Shown in pieces: positions 1 through 10,173 of a stretch of 64,000 bases of DNA. A model generated the notes under the pieces. The model did not search any database. It had not been told where the DNA came from and worked only from the letters and a program-made list of their open reading frames with translations. Position 1 is the stretch's first letter; each line of letters begins with the position of its first letter. Source of the stretch: Lentimicrobium saccharophilum (GTDB taxonomy: Bacteria > Bacteroidota > Bacteroidia > Bacteroidales > Lentimicrobiaceae). The stretch spans positions 2,513,113-2,577,112 of the forward strand of contig NZ_DF968182.1 of the NCBI RefSeq assembly GCF_001192835.1, written 5' to 3'. A program made the position numbers and the translations under genes.

Positions 1-1355
1 TTGCCCCGGCTGAGTGAAAGAAATTTCCATAGTTTAGCTGGACTCAGATTATGTTCGGCAGCCAGTTGCGCCCCGGTCAGGGAATCAATAAAGGTCGCGA
101 TGTATATGGCCCGGATCGAATCTTCCTGAAGCAAACGGATGTTATTCTGCGCTGCATGCAAAGAATCTGACGGCTGGATGGCCTGTTTCGCCGGGGGATG
201 GAGCGTATAAACCCCTTCCGGGAAGAATGTGGAAGCATCCCCCAGCCTCACATGCACGGTATCCTGTTCATCGGCGTGTACCAGGGCGGAAGCGGAAATT
301 CCCTGATGCGAAATATGCAACATCAGGTCGCCGAATCCGGTGGTAACGGCACAGGTGCCGTTCTCCGCTGTATATTGAGTCACAATGGGGTAAAACTCTG
401 CATAATTATACAACCCGAACTCTACCCTGGCGCCCGGGACAGGCGTTCCCTCAGGACCGGTCACTTTTACCGGGAGACTTTTTACGCGGGTATAGTTCTT
501 TAAGAGGTTAAGCCTGGCATAGCATTCCCGGCTCTCCACCACCTCTTCGCTGCCGTTGTATTTGCCAAAAACAAAGGTGTGGGTCATCATGGCGCGCTTC
601 ACGGGTTCGGCAAACCAGGCCAAATCGAGGGCCGGCTCCGGTTCGCAGGCGCCCAGGAAATGCCAGTTGCCGTCAATCCACACTTCCACCCAGGCATGAT
701 TGTCGTCGGTATGAGCCCAGCGCGGGGTATAAACCTGACGGGCAGGGATGCCCACAGAACGCATGGCCGACACGGTAAAGGTGGATTCCTCACCGCAACG
801 CCCGAACGCGGTGCGCACGGTGGTCAACGGACCCGATGTCCGTTCATCGGCCGATTTGTAGATCACCTTTTCGTGACACCAGTGGTTTACTTCCAGGGCC
901 GCTTCTGCCATCGCCATTCCGGCAATCCGGTCCTTCAGTTCCCTGAAAAACACCTGACGCGCGGTATCGGTATACTCGTTATTGACCCGGTAGGGCAAGA
1001 CAAAATGCAGAAAAACATCCTCAGGAACGGAAGCTCCCCAACTGAAAAACGAGCGGGCTTCCAGGGCGGTCTTTACCTGCTTCAGGTAATAGACGCCGTC
1101 GTGCATGGCCAGATCGCTCAGCGGCATAAAGGCATACAGAAATTCCAGCCCTTCTTTCTCTTCCACACTCAGATCCTGTTCAAAAACGCTGAAAAGTACC
1201 GAATCGCGCCCTGCAGCCAGGGACTTCCGGGCCAGGAAGTGGGAATGCACCGCCTCGCGGTAGGCCTTGTCCTGAATGAGATGGCTGCCCGAACCGGGGC
1301 CTTTGCAGGATACTACGCTTAAGATCAGAAGAATAGGTAAAATCAGCTGCTTCAT
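1..1355 (-). CDS. Transglutaminase-like domain lipoprotein (partial, runs off the left edge)
   Basis: The frame is open from an ATG at 1355 to the window edge with no stop, so the 3' end is missing (about 451 codons visible). The N-terminus is a lipoprotein signal (MKQLILPILLILSVVSC, lipid-modified Cys17). A transglutaminase-like core follows: Cys187 in FGRCGEES and His220 in DDNHAWVEVW. After the His comes GACEPEP in place of the usual aspartate-containing FDPT. From memory, this variant is common in Bacteroidota proteins of the family. Beyond it, a segment with GPEGTPVPGARVEFG looks like a carboxypeptidase-regulatory-like beta-sandwich. The family includes peptidases and peptide-bond-processing enzymes; the substrate is unknown. 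The protein is probably anchored on the periplasmic or outer-membrane side. It is divergent from the MORN/DUF3857 genes downstream, which also carry transglutaminase folds. Confidence 0.85.
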   Translation of the reverse strand, partial: MKQLILPILLILSVVSCKGPGSGSHLIQDKAYREAVHSHFLARKSLAAGRDSVLFSVFEQDLSVEEKEGLEFLYAFMPLSDLAMHDGVYYLKQVKTALEARSFFSWGASVPEDVFLHFVLPYRVNNEYTDTARQVFFRELKDRIAGMAMAEAALEVNHWCHEKVIYKSADERTSGPLTTVRTAFGRCGEESTFTVSAMRSVGIPARQVYTPRWAHTDDNHAWVEVWIDGNWHFLGACEPEPALDLAWFAEPVKRAMMTHTFVFGKYNGSEEVVESRECYARLNLLKNYTRVKSLPVKVTGPEGTPVPGARVEFGLYNYAEFYPIVTQYTAENGTCAVTTGFGDLMLHISHQGISASALVHADEQDTVHVRLGDASTFFPEGVYTLHPPAKQAIQPSDSLHAAQNNIRLLQEDSIRAIYIATFIDSLTGAQLAAEHNLSPAKLWKFLSLSRG

Positions 1356-1771
1356 GTCAATTCGTTTTAATGGCGGTGAAAATTATAAATGTTTACCGAA
1401 TGTGGGCTTAATTTTCTGCTAAAGATGTTCATTTCATTAAAAATTTCAGCAGTGAAGTCCGCCAAAATCACGGTATTTTCTAACCATCACCGTTCCCCCT
1501 TTTTTATAATCTTTCTAAACTGCCAATTAATATTGAAAATTCTGAATTTCATTTCCAAATCCTTTTAATATTGCAAACCGGAATCAGTATTTAGCACAAA
1601 AGCCTTTCCCGGAATATAGCAGCGGTAGAGAATATTAAGGATAAATTGCGGAAAAGGCATAGATATAAGAGCAGAATAATTTTCATTTTTTGAAGGATAA
1701 ATTCCTGGATTTAAGTGGTTTCAGCTCCTATAATGTTTCTCATACGAATGTCAAACAATGTCAGTCTATAT
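1356..1771. other. Divergent intergenic region, AT-rich, no gene
   Basis: This 416-bp stretch separates the leftward transglutaminase gene from the rightward MORN-repeat gene, so it should hold both promoters. On the minus strand a near-consensus -7 element, TAATTTTC, lies at 1378-1385. I found no perfect TAnnTTTG element for the rightward gene. No coding frame, RNA gene or strong repeat is visible. Confidence 0.5.
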
Positions 1772-4700
1772 ATGAAAAAGTCTATCCTTATTTCTCTTTT
1801 AGCTCTTGTTGTCTCCTTTTCTGCAGTTTCCCAAACCGGACAATCAGCCCTCGATCAGTCTACGTCCTTGGTTGAACGCGGGATAGAATTATATGATAAC
1901 AATGAGTTTCACAAAGCAATAGAAGTTTTTGATTCAGTAAGTCCCTGTGATCCCAATTATGCCTGGGCGGTTTATGAAAAATCGCTTTGCCGTTGGCAAC
2001 TTGACGAAAATGATGAAGCATACCGCCTTTGCAGGGAAGCCCATGCGCTGAACCCGTCCGATGCCGCCATCGCGATAACCCTCGGCAGTATTCTTGATGA
2101 TCTGGGGAAAACCCGAGAAGCTATTGATTCATTTCGTTCTTCGCTGAAAAAATGGCCTTACAATTCCAATCTCAGGTTCAACCTTGGCGTTACTTACCTT
2201 AGGAACAACCAACCGGAGGAGGCGGAAGAAGTGCTGTTGCAGGGAATCAGGATCAAGCCCTTTCACGCGACAAGCCACCTCGCCCTGGCGCAGGCAAACT
2301 TTGTGATGGGCCGGCTCTCGAAGTCTTATCTGGCGTATAACATGGCCATCCTGATGAATCCGGAAATAAAGCTTCTCACTGAATTTGAAAGTTGCATAAC
2401 CGGAGCCCGCGATTCACTCACTAAACAGCATCTGTATCTCCGTCATAATGAAGACAATGCTGAGAAATGGGAAGCGCTGGATCTGCTGATGAGGTCAGAG
2501 CTTGCTTTTAACGAGAAATTCAGGTTTCAGGGTGACCTCGATTTCCTGACTTCCAGACAATCCTACCTGCTGTTTACCAATATGAATTATGATGCCAGCG
2601 ACACCTCCTTATACAACCAACTATATGTCAGGTTCTTTGACAGTATGATAAAGGAAAAACTATTCAACACTTCCTTGTACTATTCATACAATCAGCTTGA
2701 AAATGAAAAAATCAAAAACTGGATTCAAAACAATATTGAAAACCTCAGGTCATTTATTGAATGGTCGAAAACGACCATACAGAAATACCGGGCATACGGT
2801 TACAATCCGGTTAACGAGACAGCTCAGTACAAAATGCTTCATTTTGATGAAAATGATGTTCTGCTGGGCATTGGCCGCATGCAGGAAGGGAACAATTCCA
2901 TAAAGGACGGAAACTGGATTATCACCAGGGGCAACGGGTCAGTTTCGGAGAGGGGATTTTACAAAAATGACGCTTCTGAGGGAGACTGGTATATCTACAA
3001 TGAAGACGGCAATCCGGCACAGCATCTGAAGTTCCTCGGCGGGGTGCTCGAAGGGGAGTCCAGGGCTTTCCACCCCAACGGGAGACCTTTGGGAATTTAT
3101 CCCAGAAAAGAGGGAGAGATGCATGGCGTTGACCGTGAATTTACCCTTTCGGGATTTCCGCTGACAGAGTTTCATGCCAAGGCCGGCCTGAAGGAAGGCA
3201 CTGCAAAGGAATATTTCTACAGGCAGGGTTACAGCAGATCGACCACTTTTAAAAACAATAAGGCGGAAGGCCCGTATACAGAGACCTGGCTTAACGGTAT
3301 CACCAAAACAACGGGCACTTACCGGGACAGCATTCCGGAAGGCATTACCATTACCTGGTATCCGGATGGCTCAAAAGAATCGGAAGGCACACTTAAAAAC
3401 GGACTTCCTGCAGGAGCCTGGATAAAGTATTTTCCCAACGGCGCGAAACAGGAAACATACGGATATGACGAGGAAGGACTGCTTTCAGGAATAAAGTTGA
3501 TTTACAACAGAGAAGGCAAAATCATCCGGAAAGACTCCATTTATAGCGGAGGATTTCTCAACGGAATCAGGACAAATTATTATCCGGAAGGAAGTATCAG
3601 CAGTATTGAGGAGTTAGATTATGACACCCTGATCAGTTTTAAGGCCTACGACCATAAAGGCCGGCTGCTGGCATCAGAAAGACTGGATCAGAACAAGTCG
3701 ATTGTTTACAGAACATTTTATTACGACGGCACGCCGGAGTCGGAAGGCATGATCAGAAACGGACTTTACGAAGGGCAGTGGAAGTTCTTCTATCCTAACG
3801 GAAACGTTCAGAATCTTTTGAATTTTTCGGGCGGTCTGCAATCGGGCAGACAGATATCCTATCACATCAGCGGAGGCATCAAAGATGATTTCACATGCAT
3901 TGATGGATTGATTGAGGGGGAATTCAGATCGTTTTACCCTTCCGGAAAATTGGAGAGAAAAGGAAACTTCACCCAAAACGAATATGATGGCGAGTGGTTT
4001 GAATACTATGCCAATGATACCATTGAATCGAGGACCTTTTACCATAAGGGTTTACGGAAAGGGCTCAGTATGAACTTCGCACTCAGCGGCAGAAGATACT
4101 TCGATGAGTTCTTTAACAATGAAGGAGATTCTTACCGGTTGATCCTGTATGATGCAGAAGGAAAACCCTCGGCAGATATTGATTACAGCCTCGACTCAAT
4201 CCAATTTACCGATCACTACCCCTCAGGACAGATCAGGCGTAAAGGTTCCCTTTCCGATTATGTTTTCCACGGAAGTCAGGAGTGGTACTACCCCAACGGC
4301 AGGCTGCAGCGGGTAAACAACATGCTTCACGGGCATCATAACGGTATCATGAAGTATTGGGATTACCGGGGCAATCCAGAAATGGAGATTCCTTATGTAA
4401 TGAACAAAACCCATGGCCTGATAAAACGTTATGAATCCGGCCGTCTGAACTCGGTCGATCCATATGAGATGGATGTGAATCAGGGCGTTTTCGTGGAATT
4501 TCATGAAAATGGACGGGTGTACCGGAAAATAAATTACGGGAATGACCTGAAAAACGGTTATGCCTGGTATTATTCCCCCGACAGTGTACTGATGTACCGG
4601 GTACTTTTCATTCAGGATGTGATCAGGGAGATTTCCTACCTCGACAAATCCGGCAGATATGTTCCGTCCATAGTTGCCGCCCCGGAATTACAGGATGTAA

Positions 4701-5068
4701 AAACATATTACCCGGATGGCAGCATATCGGCTGCATTCACCCTTGAGAACGGATTATTTCATGGCAAATTCACTTCCTTCTATCCGGGAGGCAGGCCTTT
4801 CAAGGAAATCCATTACAACAAGGGGGATAACGAAGGTTTGTCAATAACTTACTATCCAAACGGAAAACTGAAGGAAAAACTTACATTCAGCAAGGACATG
4901 CGGCATGGCAACTTCACTTCCTATCATCCGGGCGGTCAGAAATCAACGGAGGGCCGGTACTCATACAACCGTGAAGAAGGAGAATGGCGGTATTATGATA
5001 CCACAGGCCGCATGACCGGGCAATTGATCTACGATTCAGGAGACCTTTATGAAATCAGGGAGTTGTAA
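1772..5068 (+). CDS. Secreted TPR plus YwqK/MORN-variant repeat protein (1098 aa)
   Basis: The frame opens at 1715, but the Met at 1772 begins a clear signal peptide (MKKSILISLLALVVSFSAVSQ), so I place the start there. Residues about 30-200 contain TPR-like helices (for example YDNNEFHKAIEVFD and LNPSDAAIAITLGSILDDLGKTR). The C-terminal two thirds are dozens of short beta-hairpin repeats around the core YYPNG, FYPSG, WYPDG or YHPGG. This is the MORN-variant seen in YwqK-type proteins. These repeats usually build long beta-structures, and no catalytic motif is visible. The stop overlaps the next gene by 20 bp, so translation is probably coupled to the DUF3857-transglutaminase. Function is unknown; location is likely periplasmic or outer surface. 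The family name antitoxin sometimes attached to YwqK repeats is not supported by anything here. Confidence 0.85.
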   Translation: MKKSILISLLALVVSFSAVSQTGQSALDQSTSLVERGIELYDNNEFHKAIEVFDSVSPCDPNYAWAVYEKSLCRWQLDENDEAYRLCREAHALNPSDAAIAITLGSILDDLGKTREAIDSFRSSLKKWPYNSNLRFNLGVTYLRNNQPEEAEEVLLQGIRIKPFHATSHLALAQANFVMGRLSKSYLAYNMAILMNPEIKLLTEFESCITGARDSLTKQHLYLRHNEDNAEKWEALDLLMRSELAFNEKFRFQGDLDFLTSRQSYLLFTNMNYDASDTSLYNQLYVRFFDSMIKEKLFNTSLYYSYNQLENEKIKNWIQNNIENLRSFIEWSKTTIQKYRAYGYNPVNETAQYKMLHFDENDVLLGIGRMQEGNNSIKDGNWIITRGNGSVSERGFYKNDASEGDWYIYNEDGNPAQHLKFLGGVLEGESRAFHPNGRPLGIYPRKEGEMHGVDREFTLSGFPLTEFHAKAGLKEGTAKEYFYRQGYSRSTTFKNNKAEGPYTETWLNGITKTTGTYRDSIPEGITITWYPDGSKESEGTLKNGLPAGAWIKYFPNGAKQETYGYDEEGLLSGIKLIYNREGKIIRKDSIYSGGFLNGIRTNYYPEGSISSIEELDYDTLISFKAYDHKGRLLASERLDQNKSIVYRTFYYDGTPESEGMIRNGLYEGQWKFFYPNGNVQNLLNFSGGLQSGRQISYHISGGIKDDFTCIDGLIEGEFRSFYPSGKLERKGNFTQNEYDGEWFEYYANDTIESRTFYHKGLRKGLSMNFALSGRRYFDEFFNNEGDSYRLILYDAEGKPSADIDYSLDSIQFTDHYPSGQIRRKGSLSDYVFHGSQEWYYPNGRLQRVNNMLHGHHNGIMKYWDYRGNPEMEIPYVMNKTHGLIKRYESGRLNSVDPYEMDVNQGVFVEFHENGRVYRKINYGNDLKNGYAWYYSPDSVLMYRVLFIQDVIREISYLDKSGRYVPSIVAAPELQDVKTYYPDGSISAAFTLENGLFHGKFTSFYPGGRPFKEIHYNKGDNEGLSITYYPNGKLKEKLTFSKDMRHGNFTSYHPGGQKSTEGRYSYNREEGEWRYYDTTGRMTGQLIYDSGDLYEIREL

Positions 5069-6989
5069 GCTTTCAGGAGTATTCCTTTTACTGTTGCTGA
5101 TACCGGGTTTTTGCATGGCTCAGGTACCGGATGAGTTTTCCGCATTCCGGGCAGCCTATCCCGGCCATTCCATAATTACCGAACTAAATGAAAAATCCGT
5201 CTCCGTTGAATTATCATCATCCGGAGCCATCAGGATCCGTGAAAAAGATTACAATTCAAAATACATACTGACCGAAAACGCTTCGCTGTATTCCGCCTCG
5301 AAAGAATACTTCAATCCCAGGGCCGTTATGGAATCTTTCAGGGCTTATACCCGGGTGCCTCAGGGAAAGGGCTTCCGGGATTATCCTGCAAAAGATCTGG
5401 TAAAGGGCACCGAAATCGATGACGGGTTATTTTACGACGACACCTACACGTATTCTTTCAATTATCCGGCTGTTGCCAGGGGAACACGCCTGATCAGCGA
5501 ATCGGAAACGGTAATGGATGATCCTTATTTTCCGGTAATCTTTAACTTCGGCGATGCAATACCGACGCACAAATCACGCCTGACCCTGACCCTTCCCCCA
5601 TCTGTAAAAATAAGTTACCGGATGTATGGCATTGATACCAGTATGGTACAATTCACTTCCGAAAAAAAAGGCAAACAAGTGATTTATCGCTGGGAAGCCA
5701 CCCAAACGCCTGCCCTGGCCGGTGATGAATTCTCTCCGGGCATCCGGTACTACATTCCTCATGTGCTGATCCATATCAGTGAAATTCATTCAAAAGACCG
5801 GGTTGATCCTGTAATGGGGACCATCGCGGACCTGTTTAAATGGCATAAAACCAATGTAGGCCGGCTCAGAACGGAAACCGACCCAGCCATCAGAATACTG
5901 AGCGATTCACTTACTGCCCACCTTCAGCGTGACGAAGAAAAAGCTGAAGCCGTTTTCCGGTGGGTACAGCATAACATCAGGTATATCGCCATCGAAGACG
6001 GAGACAATGGTTTTGTCCCCCGGGAGGCCGGAACGGTACTGAAAAACAGGTACGGAGACTGCAAGGACAAGTCAAATCTGCTGAAAGCCATGCTCGGATC
6101 AGCGGGATTAAATGCCGGGCTGGCATGGATAGGCACCAGGGATTTACCCTACCGTTACTCCGATTTTCCCTCAATTGCCAACGATAACCACATGATCTGC
6201 ATCTGGTGGAAAGAGCCGGATAAACCGGTATTTCTGGATGGAACAACGCAATACCACACCATCGGCCAGATTCCTGCTTTTATACAGGGCAAGGAATGTC
6301 TGGCTGAAACAGTTGATCATGAGTTTCAATTGCTGGAGGTGCCTGTTGAAAGTGCTGACCTGAATATCATTCAGGACTCCCTCTTCCTCTCTTTCAGGCA
6401 GGGCCGCCTGACGGGTTCGGGCACCATGAGGGTAACCGGTGAAAACAAGGCGCAATTTACCGGACTGTTTAAACGCGCAGAGAAAAGCCGGTATTATGAA
6501 CTTATGATGCGGATCAAACCATTTGTAAGCAATAAATTCATTGCCTCCGATATAAGTATTAATGAATCCAACTCAACCTCACAGCCTTTCATGCTGGCTT
6601 ATCACCTCGATTTGCCCGACTATGCCGTAACACATGGCGACAACATCTACCTGAATATGCATACCGAAAGGATACTGCAGAATTACAGAGTCAAAAATAA
6701 GCGTCTGACCCCGTTCATGAACGAAAGCTGTTTCAGCAGAAAAAGCACTGCCATTCTTGAAATTCCCGAAGACATGAAGGTTGTCTCCCTGCCTGAAAAC
6801 AGTTCATTTCACCATCCTGATTTCGGGTTCAATATACAGTATTACAAGGATAGATCCCGGATCATCATGCTTTCTGAAATAACGGTTAACCTGCTTCTGA
6901 TCGAAGGCGGAACCCTTGCTGAATTCAACGAAATGATTGACAATCTTAAAAAAGCCTACCTGAATTCCATTGTACTGAATAAAATCTGA
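5049..6989 (+). CDS. DUF3857 / transglutaminase-like secreted protein
   Basis: A 646-aa protein with a signal peptide (MKSGSCKLSGVFLLLLLIPG, then FCMAQ). It has the DUF3857-then-transglutaminase architecture common in Bacteroidota. The catalytic triad is complete: Cys338 in NRYGDCKDKSN, His381 in NDNHMICIWW and Asp397 in VFLDGTTQ. The family is predicted to act as periplasmic papain-like cysteine peptidases or transglutaminases; substrates are not established. The gene overlaps the MORN-repeat gene by 20 bp and is followed after 3 bp by a second DUF3857 protein, so the three genes very likely form one operon. The pairing of an active and a degenerate copy is described separately. Confidence 0.9.
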   Translation: MKSGSCKLSGVFLLLLLIPGFCMAQVPDEFSAFRAAYPGHSIITELNEKSVSVELSSSGAIRIREKDYNSKYILTENASLYSASKEYFNPRAVMESFRAYTRVPQGKGFRDYPAKDLVKGTEIDDGLFYDDTYTYSFNYPAVARGTRLISESETVMDDPYFPVIFNFGDAIPTHKSRLTLTLPPSVKISYRMYGIDTSMVQFTSEKKGKQVIYRWEATQTPALAGDEFSPGIRYYIPHVLIHISEIHSKDRVDPVMGTIADLFKWHKTNVGRLRTETDPAIRILSDSLTAHLQRDEEKAEAVFRWVQHNIRYIAIEDGDNGFVPREAGTVLKNRYGDCKDKSNLLKAMLGSAGLNAGLAWIGTRDLPYRYSDFPSIANDNHMICIWWKEPDKPVFLDGTTQYHTIGQIPAFIQGKECLAETVDHEFQLLEVPVESADLNIIQDSLFLSFRQGRLTGSGTMRVTGENKAQFTGLFKRAEKSRYYELMMRIKPFVSNKFIASDISINESNSTSQPFMLAYHLDLPDYAVTHGDNIYLNMHTERILQNYRVKNKRLTPFMNESCFSRKSTAILEIPEDMKVVSLPENSSFHHPDFGFNIQYYKDRSRIIMLSEITVNLLLIEGGTLAEFNEMIDNLKKAYLNSIVLNKI

Positions 6990-6992
6990 ACT

Positions 6993-8948
6993 ATGAAAAA
7001 TCTGCTCACCCTGTTATTGGTATTTATATTTCAAGGCCTTTACAGCCAGACAGTATATGACAAATATACCTGGGATATAGTTCCTGCATCCGGCATAGCT
7101 GATACAATGACACCTGTAAATGGCGCCATTGTTGAACTGGAAAAAAGAATCACGGAAATCTACCTGAACCAGGATGATTATTTTGAAGAGATCAATGTCC
7201 TGCACAGGAAATTCAGGCTCGAAACCACCCCGGCCATTGACAACTACAATAAAATCTACATTCCCATTGATGATGTGCTGGAAACCATTGCGATCAAAGC
7301 AAGATTTATATCTCCTTCCGGAACCGTAACCGAACTGCCCCGGGAAAGTATCCGTAAGATCGAGAACCTCGAAAACAAGGGGAATTTCAATGTCTTTGCC
7401 ATTGAGGGTGCTGAAGCCGGGGGGCACCTTGAGTATTATTACATCCTCAGGAAGAAATTCGATCCCTTCGGTACGGTGTATATCCAGGAAGATATCCCGA
7501 AATCACACGTCGAAGTCATCTATTCATTTCCTGATAAACTAGGGTATCTGATAAAGAGTTACAACGGATTTCCCCCGTTCCGGCAATATGAAGGTGACAA
7601 CCAGAGCAGCATCATGAAATCGGTTGCCGGCAATATCCCGGCGCTTGAAAGTGAACCTTATTCATTTTACAGGGCGAACCTGATGCGGTATGAATTCACC
7701 CTCTCCTTTAACCGGTATATCAGCGCGTTAAGGGTAAATTCATGGGCCAAGGCCTGCCGGAATGTATATTCAAACACGTTTCAGTTTGAGAAAAAGGAAT
7801 TATCGGCAGCCAGGGCGCTGGTTAAGAAAATGAACATCCCTCAGGGATCCGAAGAGATGAAGATCAGGTATATTGAAAACAGGATAAAATCGGAAATCAG
7901 CATATCGGACGACAGCCGTTTCGATGCCAGTATTGATCAGATTATCCTCAACCGTTATACCGGAGAACATGGAGCCATCCGCTTGTTTGCCGCCCTGTTT
8001 GATGCTGCCGGTATCAATTATGAACTGGTGCTTACCAGCGACAATACAGATCACCCTTTCGATCCGGAATTTAACGGGTACAACTTCCTTCAGAAACAAC
8101 TATTCTACTTCCCTGCCATTGATAAGTATCTGATGCCTGATAATGAAGGATACCGCACAGGCCTTATCCCTGCTGAAATTCAGGGGGCCTTTGCCCTGTT
8201 CACAAAAATTACAGGTCCGGATGAAGAACTCAGGACACTCTCCTACAGCATCGGGCAGATTCCTGTGGAAAAAAGCACAAAGAATGCAGATACACTGATA
8301 CAAACCATAGAGGTGGATCTTTCATCGAATCAATTAAATATCAAGCTGAAAAGAATCTTCACAGGCCTGAATGCCAGTCCGCTTCAGTCATTCTGGCATC
8401 TGATAGATCAAGACCGTAAGGAAGAAATTATCCATACAATCTTTAATCTCGGGGTTGAAAACTCTGCGATCAGTTCCTGGGAGGTTATCAATACCGAACC
8501 CGAAAACGCCGGGCTGAAGCCGCTGGTATGGAGCCTTGAGATGACAGGAAACGCCCATGTTGAGTCGGCAGGGAGTAATTTGCTGATAAAAATCGGTGAA
8601 ACCATCGGAACCCAGTCTGAACTTTACAAGGATGATCAGCGGAAACTGCCGGTTAACCTCGAATACCTGAGAAGCTACTACAGGGTGCTGGATTTCGTTA
8701 TTCCCGAAGGATATGATGCAAAGAATGCAGATGACCTGAATATGAACATTGTGATGAACGGACCGGAAGGCATTCACTGTGCATTCAGGTCAGCCGCTGT
8801 CAGAAACGGCAACGTTATCCGCATCACGATTGATGAATTTTACAATGATCCTTTCTATCCCGTGGAACAGTACGAAGATTACCGTAAAGTCATCAATGCA
8901 GCCGCGGATTTTAATAAAAAGACATTGTTACTCACAAAAATTCTTTAG
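6993..8948 (+). CDS. DUF3857 protein with degenerate transglutaminase domain
   Basis: A 651-aa secreted protein (signal peptide MKNLLTLLLVFIFQGLYSQ) with the same layout as the gene just upstream. Residues about 60-220 match the DUF3857 pattern. The following domain keeps the fold landmarks, but where the upstream protein has NRYGDCKDKS this one has NRYTGEHGAI. The catalytic cysteine position is therefore Glu325. A later PDN may retain the aspartate position. It is probably a non-catalytic paralogue that binds or scaffolds. The 3-bp gap to the active copy suggests co-production, perhaps as a complex (inference). About 120 bp of noncoding sequence follow before the DUF1287 gene. Confidence 0.85.
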   Translation: MKNLLTLLLVFIFQGLYSQTVYDKYTWDIVPASGIADTMTPVNGAIVELEKRITEIYLNQDDYFEEINVLHRKFRLETTPAIDNYNKIYIPIDDVLETIAIKARFISPSGTVTELPRESIRKIENLENKGNFNVFAIEGAEAGGHLEYYYILRKKFDPFGTVYIQEDIPKSHVEVIYSFPDKLGYLIKSYNGFPPFRQYEGDNQSSIMKSVAGNIPALESEPYSFYRANLMRYEFTLSFNRYISALRVNSWAKACRNVYSNTFQFEKKELSAARALVKKMNIPQGSEEMKIRYIENRIKSEISISDDSRFDASIDQIILNRYTGEHGAIRLFAALFDAAGINYELVLTSDNTDHPFDPEFNGYNFLQKQLFYFPAIDKYLMPDNEGYRTGLIPAEIQGAFALFTKITGPDEELRTLSYSIGQIPVEKSTKNADTLIQTIEVDLSSNQLNIKLKRIFTGLNASPLQSFWHLIDQDRKEEIIHTIFNLGVENSAISSWEVINTEPENAGLKPLVWSLEMTGNAHVESAGSNLLIKIGETIGTQSELYKDDQRKLPVNLEYLRSYYRVLDFVIPEGYDAKNADDLNMNIVMNGPEGIHCAFRSAAVRNGNVIRITIDEFYNDPFYPVEQYEDYRKVINAAADFNKKTLLLTKIL

Positions 8949-9070
8949 GGCAGTGTTCTCCTTGCCTTTCAGCCGGTATTGAAAACAAACGCAGGGTAAT
9001 CCGGACACAAGATAATTCCTTTTGCAACGTTATACCTTTTTCATCGTATCACCCTGGCATTTCGCGAATA

Positions 9071-9667
9071 ATGAGACTGATCTGTTTTGTAATTCCGGTA
9101 TTGGTGATCTGTGCTTTACCGGCAGAGGCCCAGATGACTTTTGCCGGAAGACTCTCATCTGCCGCAATCAGTCTTACAAAGCAGGAAGTGGTTTATGACC
9201 CGTCATATTATGTGCTGGATTACCCCGGCGGTGATGTGCCGGAAGGGAGGGGCGTATGTACGGATGTGGTCATCAGGGCTTACCGCAGGCTTGGCATCGA
9301 CCTTCAAAAGGAAGTGCATGAAGATATGAAGGCCTTCTTCAATCTGTATCCCAAAAACTGGGGGTTGTCAAAACCCGACAGAAATATTGACCACCGCAGG
9401 GTACCCAATCTGATGACATTTTTCATCCGGCACGGAGAAATAAGACCAATCACGAACAATGCAGAAGATTACAGTCCCGGGGACATTGTTTGCTGGGATC
9501 TGGGGCAGGGCCTTACCCATATCGGAATCGTGGTTGATAAAAAATCGGCCGACGGTAAAAGATACCTGATCGTTCACAACATCGGCGGAGGACAGGTGCT
9601 GGCGGATTGCCTGTTCACTTACAAAATTATCGGTCACTATCTCTATGATTTCTCCTCCGGCAAATAA
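9071..9667 (+). CDS. DUF1287 family secreted protein
   Basis: A 198-aa protein with a signal peptide (MRLICFVIPVLVICALPAEAQ). The body matches the DUF1287 family (E. coli YijF-like). It shows GRGVCTDVVIRAYRRLGID near residue 60 and a C-terminal GDIVCWDLGQGLTHIGIVVD with a histidine. The Cys and His placement resembles NlpC/P60-like or papain-like folds, so a cell-wall or peptide hydrolase role is possible but unproven. It follows the DUF3857 pair on the same strand after 122 bp and may share their transcript. Confidence 0.85.
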   Translation: MRLICFVIPVLVICALPAEAQMTFAGRLSSAAISLTKQEVVYDPSYYVLDYPGGDVPEGRGVCTDVVIRAYRRLGIDLQKEVHEDMKAFFNLYPKNWGLSKPDRNIDHRRVPNLMTFFIRHGEIRPITNNAEDYSPGDIVCWDLGQGLTHIGIVVDKKSADGKRYLIVHNIGGGQVLADCLFTYKIIGHYLYDFSSGK

Positions 9668-10173
9668 TTGACCTTATAAACACTTATACTAACCTCAGCC
9701 GGATGCGGCGGAAGCAACAACCGGCAAGTAATGACAAAAATCTGCTCCACCGCTTAAATAATGCGCGGAATTTTGAGATTTCAATAAAGGTCCGCATCTT
9801 TGCATAAACGAAGAGATCCTGAAACAGCGCGATAATTTTTATATAAGTATTATCCTGCCAATAAGATCTTTCCCATGCGGATGGTTTGTCATTCCGGATA
9901 TCCGGTATAACCTCCTTAATACAACATCTTGATATTATATCAGACAATTGATTTATTTAACTTTTTGAAGAAATCAGGATAAAAGCAGATTACTTAATCT
10001 GTATTGATTTATTAACCTCAGGATCTTTATAAATGAGTCAATCTCCCTGAATCAAAAACCTTAACTTGATTTCGCTTCAACTTCCAGATCCCGGAACAGT
10101 TAAAGGCGCTTGAAAGATTATTTATTGATTATGAGTTTTTTAACCACACTTACATAATTAATTCTGCATTTAT
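9668..10173. other. 506-bp intergenic region with two palindromes
   Basis: No convincing gene lies here. An open minus-strand frame at 9684-9947 lacks any recognisable domain. Two short perfect palindromes stand out: CCGGATATCCGG at 9894-9905, and CAGATTA-CT-TAATCTG at 9986-10001. The second lies about 170 bp upstream of the OmpA-type gene and could be an operator. A near-consensus -7 element, TAATTCTG, is at 10159-10166, but it sits very close to the start codon. Confidence 0.4.

Noticed and set aside
579-1322. A 247-codon plus-strand frame at the left end
   Set aside because: The opposite strand encodes a lipoprotein signal and a transglutaminase core with Cys and His motifs; this frame has neither.
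9684-9947. An 87-codon minus-strand frame in the 9.7-10.2 kb gap
   Set aside because: No signal, domain or promoter; the composition looks like intergenic sequence.
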